From positions 124,001-188,000 of the forward strand of contig NZ_SCNV01000007.1 of the NCBI RefSeq assembly GCF_005503145.1: a DNA stretch of 64,000 nucleotides, in the 5' to 3' direction. The first letter of the stretch is position 1. Each line of letters opens with the position of its first letter. The position numbers and the translations under genes were made by a program. Positions 36,162 to 45,863 of this stretch are shown piece after piece. Source of the stretch: Burkholderia sp. 4M9327F10. Lineage in GTDB: Bacteria > Pseudomonadota > Gammaproteobacteria > Burkholderiales > Burkholderiaceae. The notes beneath the pieces are model-generated. The model did not search any database, had not been told where the DNA came from, and saw nothing but the letters and a program-made list of their open reading frames with translations.

Positions 36162-37963
36162 ACTCGAACAATGTCCTGCAAATAGTTATTTTCCTGGTCG
36201 TGCTGCTCGCGGGCGCCGTGCCGGTTGCCCGTTACCTCACTGGCGTGATGGATGGCACTTCGCGCGTGGTTCGCTTCGGCGGCCCGCTCGAGCGCCTGCT
36301 GTACCGTATCGCCGGGGTGGACGAAACGAAGGAAATGAACTGGAAGCACTACGCCATCGCCACGGTTGCGTTCAACGTGCTCGGCGTGCTGTTCCTGTAC
36401 CTCCTGTTGCGTATCCAGGGCTGGCTGCCGGGCAACCCGCAGCAGTTCGGCGCGATGTCGGTCGACAGCGCTTTCAATACGGCTGTCAGCTTCGTCACCA
36501 ACACGAACTGGCAGGATTACACGCCTGAGCAGACCGCTGGCTATCTGACACAGATGCTCGGCCTGACGGTGCAGAACTTCCTGTCCGCTGCCACCGGGAT
36601 CGTGGTCGTGATCGCGCTGATCCGCGGCTTCGCGCGCCATACGGCGCAGACCATCGGCAACTTCTGGGTCGATCTGACCCGTGTCACGCTGTACGTGTTG
36701 CTGCCGATGGCCGCCATCGTCGCTGCGTTGCTGATGAGCCAGGGCGTGATCCAGAACTTCAAGTCGTATCAGGACGTGCCGACGCTGCAAACCACGACCT
36801 ATGCGGCACCGAAGCTCGATGCGCAAGGCAACCCGGTGAAGGACGCGAAGGGTAACGCGGTGACGGTCGACACCAAGGCGACGACGCAGACCATCGCCAT
36901 GGGCCCGGTGGCGTCGCAGGAAGCGATCAAGATGCTCGGCACCAACGGTGGCGGCTTCTTCAACGCGAACTCGGCACACCCGTACGAAAACCCGACGCCG
37001 TTCAGCAACTTCCTGCAGATCTTCGCAATGCTGATCATCCCGGCGGCGCTCGCCCTGGTGTTCGGCCGCATGGTCATGGACCGCAAGCAGGGTATTGCCG
37101 TGCTCGCTGTGATGACGATTGCATTCGCCGCCTGCGTGGTGGGTGAAGTCAGCGCGGAGCAGGCCGGCAATCCGACCTTGGCCTCGCTGAACGTCGACCA
37201 GTCCGCCAGTGCGTTGCAGTCGGGCGGCAACATGGAAGGCAAGGAAACGCGCTTCGGTATCGCGCAGTCGGGCATCTTCACGATCGCCACGACGGCGGCA
37301 TCGTGCGGTGCGGTGGACAACACGCACGACTCGCTGACGCCGCTCGGCGGCCTGTATCCGATGCTGCTGATCCAGTTGGGCGAAGTGATCTTCGGCGGGG
37401 TGGGCTCCGGTATGTACGGGATGCTCGTGTTCGCGATGCTCGCCGTCTTCGTGGCAGGCCTGATGATCGGCCGCACGCCTGAGTACGTCGGCAAGAAGAT
37501 TGAAGCGTATGAGATGAAGATGGTGTCGATCGTCGTGCTGCTCACGCCGCTGCTGGTGCTGGTGGGTACCTCGATCGCGGTGCTGACCGATGCGGGTAAG
37601 GCGGGTATCGCCAACCCCGGTCCGCACGGCTTCTCGGAAATTCTCTACGCGTTCAGCTCGGCTGCGAACAACAACGGTAGCGCGTTTGCCGGCCTGACGG
37701 TAAGCACGCCGTTCTACAACTGGTTGACCGCGATTGCCATGTGGTTTGGCCGCTTCGGCTCGCTGATTCCGGTGCTGGCGATTGCCGGTTCGCTGGCAGC
37801 CAAGAAGCGCCTGGCTGTCACCGGTGGCACGCTGCCCACGCATGGTCCGCTGTTTGTGGTGCTGCTGCTTGGCACCGTGCTGCTCGTCGGCGCACTGACT
37901 TATGTGCCTGCGCTCGCTCTCGGCCCCGGCGTCGAACATCTGATGATGATCGCCGGCCATTGA
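36158..37963 (+). CDS. kdpA: K+-transporting ATPase, subunit A
   Basis: The 601-residue channel-like subunit that binds and passes potassium. Selectivity-loop motifs are visible: NTNWQDYTPEQTAGYLTQM (first), GTNGGGFFNANSAHPYENP (second), SCGAVDNTHDSLTPLGG (third) and NNNGSAFAGL (fourth). About ten helices. The start overlaps kdpF by ATGA. Under potassium limitation it works with KdpB, the ATPase. Confidence 0.97.
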   Translation: MNSNNVLQIVIFLVVLLAGAVPVARYLTGVMDGTSRVVRFGGPLERLLYRIAGVDETKEMNWKHYAIATVAFNVLGVLFLYLLLRIQGWLPGNPQQFGAMSVDSAFNTAVSFVTNTNWQDYTPEQTAGYLTQMLGLTVQNFLSAATGIVVVIALIRGFARHTAQTIGNFWVDLTRVTLYVLLPMAAIVAALLMSQGVIQNFKSYQDVPTLQTTTYAAPKLDAQGNPVKDAKGNAVTVDTKATTQTIAMGPVASQEAIKMLGTNGGGFFNANSAHPYENPTPFSNFLQIFAMLIIPAALALVFGRMVMDRKQGIAVLAVMTIAFAACVVGEVSAEQAGNPTLASLNVDQSASALQSGGNMEGKETRFGIAQSGIFTIATTAASCGAVDNTHDSLTPLGGLYPMLLIQLGEVIFGGVGSGMYGMLVFAMLAVFVAGLMIGRTPEYVGKKIEAYEMKMVSIVVLLTPLLVLVGTSIAVLTDAGKAGIANPGPHGFSEILYAFSSAANNNGSAFAGLTVSTPFYNWLTAIAMWFGRFGSLIPVLAIAGSLAAKKRLAVTGGTLPTHGPLFVVLLLGTVLLVGALTYVPALALGPGVEHLMMIAGH

Positions 37964-38007
37964 TAACTGGTCAATGAGACGGGCAATTCGAGAAAAACGA
38001 GGATTCA

Positions 38008-40092
38008 ATGACTGAACATAATGCAACGCGGTCCATGTTCGATCCGGCGCTAGTGCGCCCGGCGATCGTGGACTCATTCAAGAAACTCACGCCACGCACG
38101 CAGTTCCGTAACCCGGTGATGTTCTGCGTGTACGTCGGCAGCATCCTGACGACGATCCTCTGGATCGCCGCGCTGGGCGGCCAGGCCGAAGCGCCTGCGG
38201 GGTTCATCCTCGCGGTTGCGCTGTGGCTGTGGTTCACGGTGCTCTTCGCCAACTTCGCGGAAGCGCTCGCTGAAGGCCGTTCCAAGGCCCAGGCTGCGTC
38301 GCTGCGCAGTGCGAAGAAAGACGTGATGGCCAAGAAGCTCAACGAGCCGCATCCGAAGGCGCCGATCCGCATCATGACGGCGTCCGACCTGCGCAAGGGC
38401 GACGTCGTGCTGGTCGAAACCGGCGACGTGATCCCGGCCGACGGCGAAGTGATCGAAGGTGTGGCGTCGGTGGACGAATCGGCGATTACCGGCGAATCCG
38501 CACCGGTGATCCGCGAATCGGGCGGCGACTTTTCGTCGGTGACGGGCGGCACGCGCGTGCTGTCGGATTGGATCGTCGTGCGCGTCACGGCCAATCCGGG
38601 CGAAGCCTTCCTCGACCGCATGATTGCGATGGTCGAAGGCGCGAAGCGTCAAAAGACGCCGAACGAAATCGCCCTGACGATTCTGCTGGTCGCGCTGACG
38701 ATCGTGATGCTGCTCGCAACCGCGACGCTGCTGCCGTTCTCGATGTTCTCGGTCGAAGCCGTCAAGGCTGGCCATGTGGTGAGCATCACCGCGCTCGTCG
38801 CACTGCTGGTGTGCCTGATTCCGACCACCATCGGCGGCCTGCTGTCGGCCATCGGCGTGGCCGGTATGAGCCGCATGATGCAGGCCAACGTGATTGCCAC
38901 GTCGGGCCGTGCTGTGGAAGCGGCCGGTGACGTCGACGTGCTGCTGCTCGACAAGACCGGCACGATCACGCTCGGCAACCGTCAGGCTTCGACCTTCGTA
39001 CCGGCGCCGGGCGTGACCGAAGAAGCGCTCGCCGATGCTGCGCAACTGTCTTCGCTGTCGGACGAAACGCCGGAAGGCCGCAGTATCGTCGTGCTCGCCA
39101 AGCAGCGCTTTAACATTCGCGCTCGCGACATGGCTTCGCTGCACGCCGTGTTCCTCGCCTTTACTGCGCAGACGCGCATGAGCGGTGTGGACCTGCCGGG
39201 CCGTGAGATCCGCAAAGGCGCTGCCGATGCGGTCAAGAGCTACGTCGAAACCAACGGCGGCCGTTACCCGGCTGAAGTGAACAACGCTGTCGCCGAAGTG
39301 GCGCGCCGCGGCAGCACGCCGCTGGTGGTGGCCGAGAAGGGCGAGCAGGGTGCACGCGTGCTCGGCGTGATCGAGTTGAAGGACATCGTCAAGGGCGGCA
39401 TCAAGGAGCGTTTCGCCGAACTGCGCAAGATGGGTATCAAGACCGTCATGGTGACGGGCGATAACCGTCTGACGGCAGCCGCGATTGCAGCGGAAGCCGG
39501 CGTGGACGACTTCCTCGCGGAAGCGACCCCGGAAGCCAAGCTGACGACGATCCGCGCGCACCAGGCCGAAGGCAAGCTGGTGGCGATGACCGGCGACGGT
39601 ACCAACGACGCTCCCGCGTTGGCGCAAGCCGACGTGGCCGTGGCGATGAATACCGGCACGCAGGCGGCGAAGGAAGCCGGCAACATGGTCGACCTCGATT
39701 CGAACCCGACCAAGCTGATCGAGATTGTCGAGATCGGCAAGCAGATGCTGATGACGCGTGGCTCGCTGACGACGTTCTCGATTGCCAACGACGTCTCCAA
39801 GTACTTCGCCATCATTCCGGCTGCGTTCGCGAGCACGTATCCGGCGCTGAACAAGCTGAACGTCATGCATCTGGCCACACCGGCTTCGGCGATCATGTCG
39901 GCGGTGATCTTCAACGCACTGATCATCGTGCTGCTGATTCCGCTGGCGCTGAAGGGTGTGAAGTACCGGCCGCTCGGCGCCTCGATCCTGCTGCGCCGCA
40001 ATCTGCTGGTGTATGGCCTTGGCGGGATCATCGTGCCGTTTATCGGCATCAAGCTGATCGACATGGTGCTGGCCGCGCTCGGCTGGGTTTAA
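38008..40092 (+). CDS. kdpB: K+-transporting P-type ATPase, subunit B
   Basis: A 694-residue P-type ATPase. The actuator motif is TGES, the phosphorylation site DKTGTIT, and the hinge [16 protein letters not shown]; six to seven helices. It hydrolyses ATP to drive potassium through KdpA. A ribosome site (AACGAGGA) precedes ATG 38008; the gap to kdpA is 44 bp. Confidence 0.97.
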   Translation: MTEHNATRSMFDPALVRPAIVDSFKKLTPRTQFRNPVMFCVYVGSILTTILWIAALGGQAEAPAGFILAVALWLWFTVLFANFAEALAEGRSKAQAASLRSAKKDVMAKKLNEPHPKAPIRIMTASDLRKGDVVLVETGDVIPADGEVIEGVASVDESAITGESAPVIRESGGDFSSVTGGTRVLSDWIVVRVTANPGEAFLDRMIAMVEGAKRQKTPNEIALTILLVALTIVMLLATATLLPFSMFSVEAVKAGHVVSITALVALLVCLIPTTIGGLLSAIGVAGMSRMMQANVIATSGRAVEAAGDVDVLLLDKTGTITLGNRQASTFVPAPGVTEEALADAAQLSSLSDETPEGRSIVVLAKQRFNIRARDMASLHAVFLAFTAQTRMSGVDLPGREIRKGAADAVKSYVETNGGRYPAEVNNAVAEVARRGSTPLVVAEKGEQGARVLGVIELKDIVKGGIKERFAELRKMGIKTVMVTGDNRLTAAAIAAEAGVDDFLAEATPEAKLTTIRAHQAEGKLVAMTGDGTNDAPALAQADVAVAMNTGTQAAKEAGNMVDLDSNPTKLIEIVEIGKQMLMTRGSLTTFSIANDVSKYFAIIPAAFASTYPALNKLNVMHLATPASAIMSAVIFNALIIVLLIPLALKGVKYRPLGASILLRRNLLVYGLGGIIVPFIGIKLIDMVLAALGWV

Positions 40093-40146
40093 CAGGCTGT
40101 GTCCGGTGGCGTGCGCCGCCGGACGCGTCCAAAAGGATTGCCAATC

Positions 40147-40722
40147 ATGAAACTTTTTCGCCCGCTTATTGTGATCTTCGTCGTACTGACGGCCATCACG
40201 GGACTCGCTTATCCGGCCGTGATGACCGCCATCGGCCAGGCCGCGTTCCACGACCAGGCCAACGGCAGCATGATCGAACAGAACGGCAAGGTGGTCGGCT
40301 CGAAGCTGATCGGCCAGCAGTTCGACGCGCCGCAGTACTTCTGGGGCCGTCTGTCGGCCATCAGCCCGAAGCCGTACGACCCGACCAGCTCGGGTGGCTC
40401 GAACCTCGGCCCGACCAACCCGGCGTTGTCCGATGAAATCAAGGGCCGTCTGGACGCGTTGAAGGCCGCCGGCACCGACATGTCGAAGCCGGTGCCGATC
40501 GACCTCGTGACCTCGTCGGGCAGCGGCCTCGATCCGGAAATCAGCCCGGCTGCGGCAGCTTACCAGGTCGATCGCGTTGCCAAGGCGCGCAAGATGTCCC
40601 CGAACGACGTGCAGGCGCTGGTCGAGCGCTACACCACCGGCCGTCAGTTCGGCGTGCTCGGCGAACCGCGCGTCAACGTGCTGGAGTTGAACCTCGCGCT
40701 CGACGCCGCGCATCAAGGCTAA
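40147..40722 (+). CDS. kdpC: K+-transporting ATPase, subunit C
   Basis: A 191-residue subunit with one N-terminal helix ([20 protein letters not shown]) and a periplasmic domain. Motifs [18 protein letters not shown] and [14 protein letters not shown] are diagnostic. ATG 40147 is preceded by AAAGGA; the longer frame from 40099 is unlikely. It is the last structural gene before a terminator. Confidence 0.96.
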   Translation: MKLFRPLIVIFVVLTAITGLAYPAVMTAIGQAAFHDQANGSMIEQNGKVVGSKLIGQQFDAPQYFWGRLSAISPKPYDPTSSGGSNLGPTNPALSDEIKGRLDALKAAGTDMSKPVPIDLVTSSGSGLDPEISPAAAAYQVDRVAKARKMSPNDVQALVERYTTGRQFGVLGEPRVNVLELNLALDAAHQG

Positions 40723-40741
40723 GCGGGTGGGGGAAGACGAG

Positions 40742-40775
40742 GACGGCGCCCACTGTGGCGCCGTCTTTGCCTTTT
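40742..40775 (+). terminator. intrinsic terminator between kdpC and kdpD
   Basis: GACGGCGCC / GGCGCCGTC, a perfect 9-bp stem with loop CACTGT, then TTTGCCTTTT. It should reduce read-through from kdpFABC into kdpDE, implying separate or weaker expression of the sensor genes. Confidence 0.8.
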
Positions 40776-40803
40776 GTGGCGCGGCGTTTTGTGACGGTCA
40801 CAA

Positions 40804-40868
40804 TGGTGGCCGCACGCGGTGGCCGCACGTGGTGGCCACAAGCAATGCCCACAAGCGATGCGCACCGG
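40804..40868. repeat. 13-bp imperfect tandem repeat, five units
   Basis: Units TGGTGGCCGCACG, CGGTGGCCGCACG, TGGTGGCCACAAG, CAATGCCCACAAG, CGATGCGCACCGG. They lie between the kdpC terminator and kdpD, in or near the likely kdpDE promoter. Confidence 0.7.
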
Positions 40869-40974
40869 CGGCGGCCGCGATTTGCGATGCAGCCGCGACC
40901 GTGCCACCATGTACCTGATGCGGTCGATGTGAACCCACGCCGGCTGGCATCGCATAGAACCATAAGCAGAAAGC

Positions 40975-43857
40975 ATGAACCGACCCGATCCAGACGAGTT
41001 GCTCGACAAGCTGCAACGCGACGAAGAGAAACGCCAGCGCGGCAAGCTGAAGATATTCTTCGGTGCGTCGGCCGGGGTGGGCAAGACGTACGCGATGCTG
41101 CAGGCCGCGAAGCGCCGCAGCGACGAGGGTGTGGATGTGGTGGTCGGGATTGCCGAGACCCACGGCCGCAGCGAAACCGCGGCGCTGCTCGACGGTCTGG
41201 ATGTCCTGCCGCTCGCGCATATCGAGTACCGCGGCCGCAAGCTCGCCGAGTTCGATCTCGACGCCGCACTGGCCCGCAAGCCGCAGCTGATCCTCGTCGA
41301 CGAACTCGCGCATTCGAACGTGCAGGGCGCTCGCCATCTGAAGCGCTGGCAGGACGTCTACGAATTGCTCGACGCGGGCATCGACGTCTACACGACGGTC
41401 AACGTCCAGCACCTCGAGAGCCTCAACGACGTGGTCGGGCAGATTACCGGCATCCGCGTCTGGGAGACGGTGCCCGACCGCGTGTTCGACCGCGCCGACG
41501 AAGTGACGCTGGTCGACTTGCCGGCCGAGGAACTGCTCGACCGCATGCGCGACGGCAAGGTCTACATGGCGCAGCAGGCCGAACGTGCGGTACGCAATTT
41601 CTTCCGCAAGGGCAACCTGATCGCGCTGCGCGAGCTGGCGCTGCGCCGCACCGCCGACCGGGTCGACGCACAGATGCGCGAGTACCGCGCCGACCGCTCG
41701 ATCCAGCGCATCTGGCAGGCCCGCGAGCGGCTGCTGGTGTGCGTCGGGCCGGGCCCGGAAGCGCCCATCCTGGTGCGCGCGGCGGCCCGTCTGGCCGCCA
41801 GTCTGAAAGCCGACTGGCTCGCGGTGTATGTCGAGACACCGAAGCTGCAACGCCTGCCGGACGCGCGCCGCGAGCGCACGCTGAACGCGTTGAAACTCGC
41901 CGCCGAGCTCGGCGCGGAAACAGCCACACTCGCGGGCACGGACGCGGTCGCGGCGCTGATCGGTTATGCGCGAGTGCGCAACGTCTCCAAGCTGGTGGCG
42001 GGCGCCTCGCCACGCACCGGCCTCGCGCGCTGGCTGCGCCGGCCGCTCGGAGACCGTATCGCAGAGCGTGCCGGCGACCTCGATCTGACCTTGATTCGCG
42101 CCGCCTCGGAACGTGAAGGGCCGGAGCGCCACAGCGCGGTCGACGAAGGGGTGAACGCATGGCGCGAGGCGCTCTCGGCCGCGCGCGAGCGCCGTTCGCC
42201 GCCGCGCGCGTATGGCTGGGCGCTGAGCATCTGCCTCGGCATCACCGTCATTGCCAGCCAGTTGTTTGCCCATATCGACCTGACCAACCTCGTCATGCTG
42301 TATCTGCTCGGCGTGATCTTTACCGCAGTGAGACTGGGGCGCGGGCCGGGGGTGGTGCAGTCGTTCGTGAGCGTGGCGGCCTTCGACTACTTTTTCGTGC
42401 CGCCGCGCATGTCGTTCTCGGTGTCGGACACGCAGTATCTGTTGACCTTTTTCAGCATGCTGCTCACCTCGCTGGTGATCAGCCATCTGACCTCGAGCCT
42501 GCGCCGCGAGGCGAGCGTCGCGCGGCGCCGCGAGCAGCGCACCGGCGCGATGTATGCGATGGCGCGCGAACTGGCCGCGGCGTTGACGATGGAGCAGATC
42601 GTCGGCATCGGCAGCCGTCACGTGAGCGAAGTGTTCGGCGCGCGCGTGGCGATCCTGTTGCCCGATAGCGCGGATCAGGTGAAACAGAAGATCGAGGACC
42701 CGGACGCCGCCGTGACCCTTGAAGGCGAGGCGCTCGATATCGACGTGGGCCAGTGGGTGTACGACCAGCAGAAGCCGGCCGGCCGCGGCACCGATACGCT
42801 GCCCGCGGCGGCCGCACTGTATCTGCCGCTCAAGGCGCCGATGCGCACGCGCGGCGTGCTGGCGGTGGTGATGCGCGACAAGCACGAACTCGACGTGCCG
42901 GAGCAGCAGCGCATGCTCGACGCGTTTGCCGCGCAGATTGCGCTTGCCGTGGAGCGGGTCCACTACGTGGATATTGCTCGCGACGCACTGGTCAACATGG
43001 AGTCGGAGCGCTTGCGCAACTCGCTGCTGTCGGCGATTTCGCACGACCTGCGCACACCGCTTACGACGATCGTCGGCTTCTCGTCGATGCTCGCGCAAAC
43101 CCGCGAAGGCCAGCCGGTCAAGCAGCCCGGCGACGATCTCGTCGAGGCGATCCACGAAGAAGCGCTGCGCATGACGGGCATCGTCACCAACCTGCTCGAT
43201 ATGGCGCGGTTGCAGGCCGGCGGTCTGCAACTGAACCGCCAGTGGTCGCTGCTGGAGGAGACGGTGGGCGCCGCGCTGCGCGCCTGCCGGCGGGTGCTTG
43301 CCCGGCATCCGGTGCAGGTGAAACTGCCGGGTGATTTGCCGCTGCTGCAACTCGACGCGGTGCTGATGGAACGGCTCTTTTCGAACCTGTTCGAGAACGC
43401 GGCCAAGTACACGCCGGCCGATACACCGCTCACGATCGGCGCGGAGGAGATCGAGGAGGACGGCAAGCCGTTCGTCCGCGTCACCGTCGACGATACCGGT
43501 CCGGGCCTGCCGGTCGGCATGGAAGCGCGCGTGTTCGAGAAGTTCACGCGCGGCGAGAAGGAGTCGGCCAAGCCGGGTATCGGTTTGGGTCTCGCGATTT
43601 GCCGCGCCATTGTCGAAGCGCACGGCGGTACCATTGGCGCACTGAACCGGATGACGCGCGACGGCCATGTCGAGGGCGCGCGGTTCTGGTTCAACCTGCC
43701 GGTGGAAACGCCGCCGCCCGCGCCGGAAGTGCTCGAAGACGAAGCGCAGATGAGCGACGCCGGCGACACGTTGTCGCACGGGGCGTTACCCGAGTTGTCA
43801 CCTGCGCAGTTAACTGAGTTGCCACCTAAGCAGACTACGAAGCCCACCCATGAGTGA
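40975..43857 (+). CDS. kdpD: osmosensitive K+ channel sensor histidine kinase
   Basis: A 960-residue sensor. Domains in order: KdpD N-terminal domain with Walker A GASAGVGKTYAML (about residues 30-240), a UspA-like domain (about 250-370), four membrane helices (about 405-510), a GAF-type region (520-660), then the kinase core with phospho-acceptor HDLRTPLTTIVGF and ATP-binding GIGLGLAICRAI. The last 45 residues are a low-complexity tail with ELSPAQLTELPP, not typical of E. coli KdpD. It senses potassium limitation and phosphorylates KdpE; kdpE overlaps its end by 8 bases. Confidence 0.96.
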   Translation: MNRPDPDELLDKLQRDEEKRQRGKLKIFFGASAGVGKTYAMLQAAKRRSDEGVDVVVGIAETHGRSETAALLDGLDVLPLAHIEYRGRKLAEFDLDAALARKPQLILVDELAHSNVQGARHLKRWQDVYELLDAGIDVYTTVNVQHLESLNDVVGQITGIRVWETVPDRVFDRADEVTLVDLPAEELLDRMRDGKVYMAQQAERAVRNFFRKGNLIALRELALRRTADRVDAQMREYRADRSIQRIWQARERLLVCVGPGPEAPILVRAAARLAASLKADWLAVYVETPKLQRLPDARRERTLNALKLAAELGAETATLAGTDAVAALIGYARVRNVSKLVAGASPRTGLARWLRRPLGDRIAERAGDLDLTLIRAASEREGPERHSAVDEGVNAWREALSAARERRSPPRAYGWALSICLGITVIASQLFAHIDLTNLVMLYLLGVIFTAVRLGRGPGVVQSFVSVAAFDYFFVPPRMSFSVSDTQYLLTFFSMLLTSLVISHLTSSLRREASVARRREQRTGAMYAMARELAAALTMEQIVGIGSRHVSEVFGARVAILLPDSADQVKQKIEDPDAAVTLEGEALDIDVGQWVYDQQKPAGRGTDTLPAAAALYLPLKAPMRTRGVLAVVMRDKHELDVPEQQRMLDAFAAQIALAVERVHYVDIARDALVNMESERLRNSLLSAISHDLRTPLTTIVGFSSMLAQTREGQPVKQPGDDLVEAIHEEALRMTGIVTNLLDMARLQAGGLQLNRQWSLLEETVGAALRACRRVLARHPVQVKLPGDLPLLQLDAVLMERLFSNLFENAAKYTPADTPLTIGAEEIEEDGKPFVRVTVDDTGPGLPVGMEARVFEKFTRGEKESAKPGIGLGLAICRAIVEAHGGTIGALNRMTRDGHVEGARFWFNLPVETPPPAPEVLEDEAQMSDAGDTLSHGALPELSPAQLTELPPKQTTKPTHE

Positions 43858-44548
43858 CCCAAGCATCACCGTCGTCCTGATCGAAGACGAAAAACAGATT
43901 CGCCGTTTCGTGCGTGCCTCGCTCGAAGGCGAGGGCATCGTCGTGCACGATGCCGAGACTGGCAAACAGGGGCTCGTCGAAGCCGCTACGCGCAAACCCG
44001 ATCTCGTGATCGTCGATCTGGGCCTGCCGGACACCGACGGACTCGACGTGATCCGCGAACTGCGCGGCTGGAGCGACCTGCCGGTGATCGTGCTGTCGGC
44101 GCGCACCCAGGAGGCCGAAAAGGTGGCCGCTCTCGACGCCGGCGCCGACGACTACCTGACCAAGCCATTCGGCGTGTCGGAACTGATGGCGCGGATCCGC
44201 GCCCACATGCGCCGCCGCAACCAGGGCGGCGCCAACGAGTCGCCGCAGGTGCACTTCGGTGCGGTGACCGTCGACCTGGCGCTGCGCCAGGTGAGCCGCG
44301 ACGGCGCGGCGGTCCATCTGACGCCGATCGAGTACCGGCTGCTGGCCACCCTCGTGCGGCATGCGGGGCGCGTCTTGACGCACCGCCAGTTGCTGCGTGA
44401 CGTGTGGGGGCCGTCGCATGTGGAAAGCCACCACTATCTGCGCATCTACATGGCGCATCTGCGGCAGAAACTGGAACGCGATCCGGCGCAGCCCGAGCAT
44501 ATCGTGACCGAAACCGGGGTCGGATACCGGTTGGTCGGCGCAGCCTGA
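43850..44548 (+). CDS. kdpE: response regulator KdpE
   Basis: A 232-residue OmpR-type regulator. Receiver with acidic pair VLIEDEKQIRRF, phospho-acceptor LVIVDLGLPDTDG and KPFGVSELMARI; the winged helix ends IVTETGVGYRLVG. The RRFVRASLEGEG segment is typical of KdpE. It activates kdpFABC when phosphorylated by KdpD and overlaps kdpD. Confidence 0.96.
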   Translation: MSDPSITVVLIEDEKQIRRFVRASLEGEGIVVHDAETGKQGLVEAATRKPDLVIVDLGLPDTDGLDVIRELRGWSDLPVIVLSARTQEAEKVAALDAGADDYLTKPFGVSELMARIRAHMRRRNQGGANESPQVHFGAVTVDLALRQVSRDGAAVHLTPIEYRLLATLVRHAGRVLTHRQLLRDVWGPSHVESHHYLRIYMAHLRQKLERDPAQPEHIVTETGVGYRLVGAA

Positions 44549-44562
44549 GGGTTTTCCAATCC

Positions 44563-44571
44563 TGATATAAT
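44563..44571 (+). promoter_or_regulatory. extended -10 promoter of the guanidine riboswitch transcript
   Basis: TGATATAAT is a perfect extended -10 (TG-n-TATAAT). No good -35 is visible, as is common for extended -10 promoters. It places the transcript start at about 44578, exactly where the riboswitch begins. Confidence 0.7.
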
Positions 44572-44578
44572 TACAGAT

Positions 44579-44622
44579 CGTAAGGACGGCCTTACGCATT
44601 CGCATCGAACGGGGACGGCCCC
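44579..44622 (+). ncRNA. guanidine-II (mini-ykkC) riboswitch
   Basis: Two hairpins with identical ACGG loops: CGTAAGG-ACGG-CCTTACG (44579-44596, pairing 7 bp) and GGGG-ACGG-CCCC (44611-44622), joined by a 14-base linker. This double-ACGR-loop layout is the defining feature of mini-ykkC, which binds guanidine and exposes the ribosome site. The GGAG at 44634-44637 lies just downstream, and the next gene is an SMR exporter of the Gdx/SugE type, the expected target. Confidence 0.9.
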
Positions 44623-44644
44623 ATCTAACCCATGGAGTCGTCTC

Positions 44645-44965
44645 ATGTCGTGGATTCTTCTGCTGATTGCCGGTTTGCTCGAAGTCGCGTGGGCGGCCGG
44701 TCTCAAAACCTCCGAAGGCTTTACCCGTCTGTGGCCGTCCGTGTTTACGGTCGTGACGGCGCTCGGCAGCTTCGTGCTGCTTGCCATGGCCATGCGCCAG
44801 TTGCCGCTCGGCACCGCCTATGCGGTTTGGACCGGGATCGGCGCGGTGGGCGCGTTTATTTTTGGCATCGTCATAATGGGCGAAGCGTTGACGGTGGCAC
44901 GGGTGGCGAGCGCGGCCCTGATCGTGGTCGGCCTGATCGGACTGAAACTCTCCTCCGGGCATTGA
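44645..44965 (+). CDS. gdx: guanidinium exporter of the SMR family (Gdx/SugE)
   Basis: A 106-residue, four-helix inner-membrane protein exporting guanidinium in exchange for protons as an antiparallel dimer. The essential Glu is in [12 protein letters not shown], and the SugE-type features [18 protein letters not shown] and the short loops separate it from EmrE. The guanidine-II riboswitch directly upstream supports the guanidinium substrate. GGAG is 8 bases ahead of the ATG. Confidence 0.92.
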   Translation: MSWILLLIAGLLEVAWAAGLKTSEGFTRLWPSVFTVVTALGSFVLLAMAMRQLPLGTAYAVWTGIGAVGAFIFGIVIMGEALTVARVASAALIVVGLIGLKLSSGH

Positions 44966-45251
44966 CGTAGCGGGTGGACGGCCGTTTTATTGCCCCTCGC
45001 GCGGCGGTTTGCGGCACTTCGAGCGCAGTTCCCGGTACGGTGCGCGTCAGCCGTCCACTCCCTGCCACATCCGTCGCATTAGAGCCTCAAATTGCAGTCC
45101 GCTCTGCGGTCTGCGAATTAACGTGGCTATAATGAAGTCGATCTCAATTTGAACTTGTCCCGCGTCCGGCTTGGCGCGGGTCTGGCGGCTTCGGCGCGGG
45201 GCGTTCCGTTGCTCGAAGCGCGCGGCACGCGCAGCGCGCCTGGAGGCGGCC
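44966..45251. other. 286-bp intergenic region, no gene
   Basis: Contains TATAAT at 45128-45133, a likely -10 for the DUF4126 gene (no good -35 seen), and a pair of GTGGACGGC/GCCGTCCAC arms about 75 bases apart (near 44972 and 45050) that could pair in RNA. Confidence 0.4.
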
Positions 45252-45863
45252 ATGCTTGAACCACTTTCGCTCGCAGCGGGCCTGTCCTGGGGCAGTGGCC
45301 TGCGCCTCTATCTCACGGTCCTCGTCGCCGGCGTGTTTGCGCGCCTCGGCCTGATCCACTTGCCCGACACCTTGTCCGCGCTCGCTTCGCCGTGGGTGAT
45401 CGGGGTCGCCGGGGTTCTGACGGTCGCCGAGTTTCTGGCTGACAAGATCCCCGCGTTCGATTCCCTGTGGGACGCCATCCACACCTTTATCCGGATTCCC
45501 GCCGGCGCCGTGCTGGCTGCCGGCGCGCTCGGGCATGCCGATCCGGCACTCCTTACCGTGGCCGCGCTGGCAGGCGGCACGCTTGCCGGCACCGCGCATC
45601 TGGCCAAGGCCGGCACGCGCGCACTGATCAATCTGTCACCTGAACCGGTGTCGAATGTCGTGACCTCGACGGCCGAGGACGGGCTTGTGTTCGGCGGCCT
45701 GCTGCTGGCGCTCTTCGTGCCCGTGCTGTTCCTGCTGCTGATGGTCGGCTTTCTGATGCTGGCGAGCTGGGCGCTGCCGCGCCTGTGGCGCGGCGTGCAG
45801 GGTGGCTTTCGCGGCATGGCGACGCACATGGTGTCGCGCCTCGTCAGGAGCCGGCACGATTGA
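45252..45863 (+). CDS. DUF4126 membrane protein
   Basis: A 203-residue inner-membrane protein of unknown function with about five helices. It starts MLEPLSLAAGLSWGSGLRLYLTVL, with GTLAGTAHLAKAGTRALINLSPEPVSN in the middle, both typical of DUF4126. GGAGG is 5 bases ahead of ATG 45252. The stop overlaps the TTG start of the next gene, an FtsX-type permease, so the two are probably made together. Confidence 0.75.
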   Translation: MLEPLSLAAGLSWGSGLRLYLTVLVAGVFARLGLIHLPDTLSALASPWVIGVAGVLTVAEFLADKIPAFDSLWDAIHTFIRIPAGAVLAAGALGHADPALLTVAALAGGTLAGTAHLAKAGTRALINLSPEPVSNVVTSTAEDGLVFGGLLLALFVPVLFLLLMVGFLMLASWALPRLWRGVQGGFRGMATHMVSRLVRSRHD

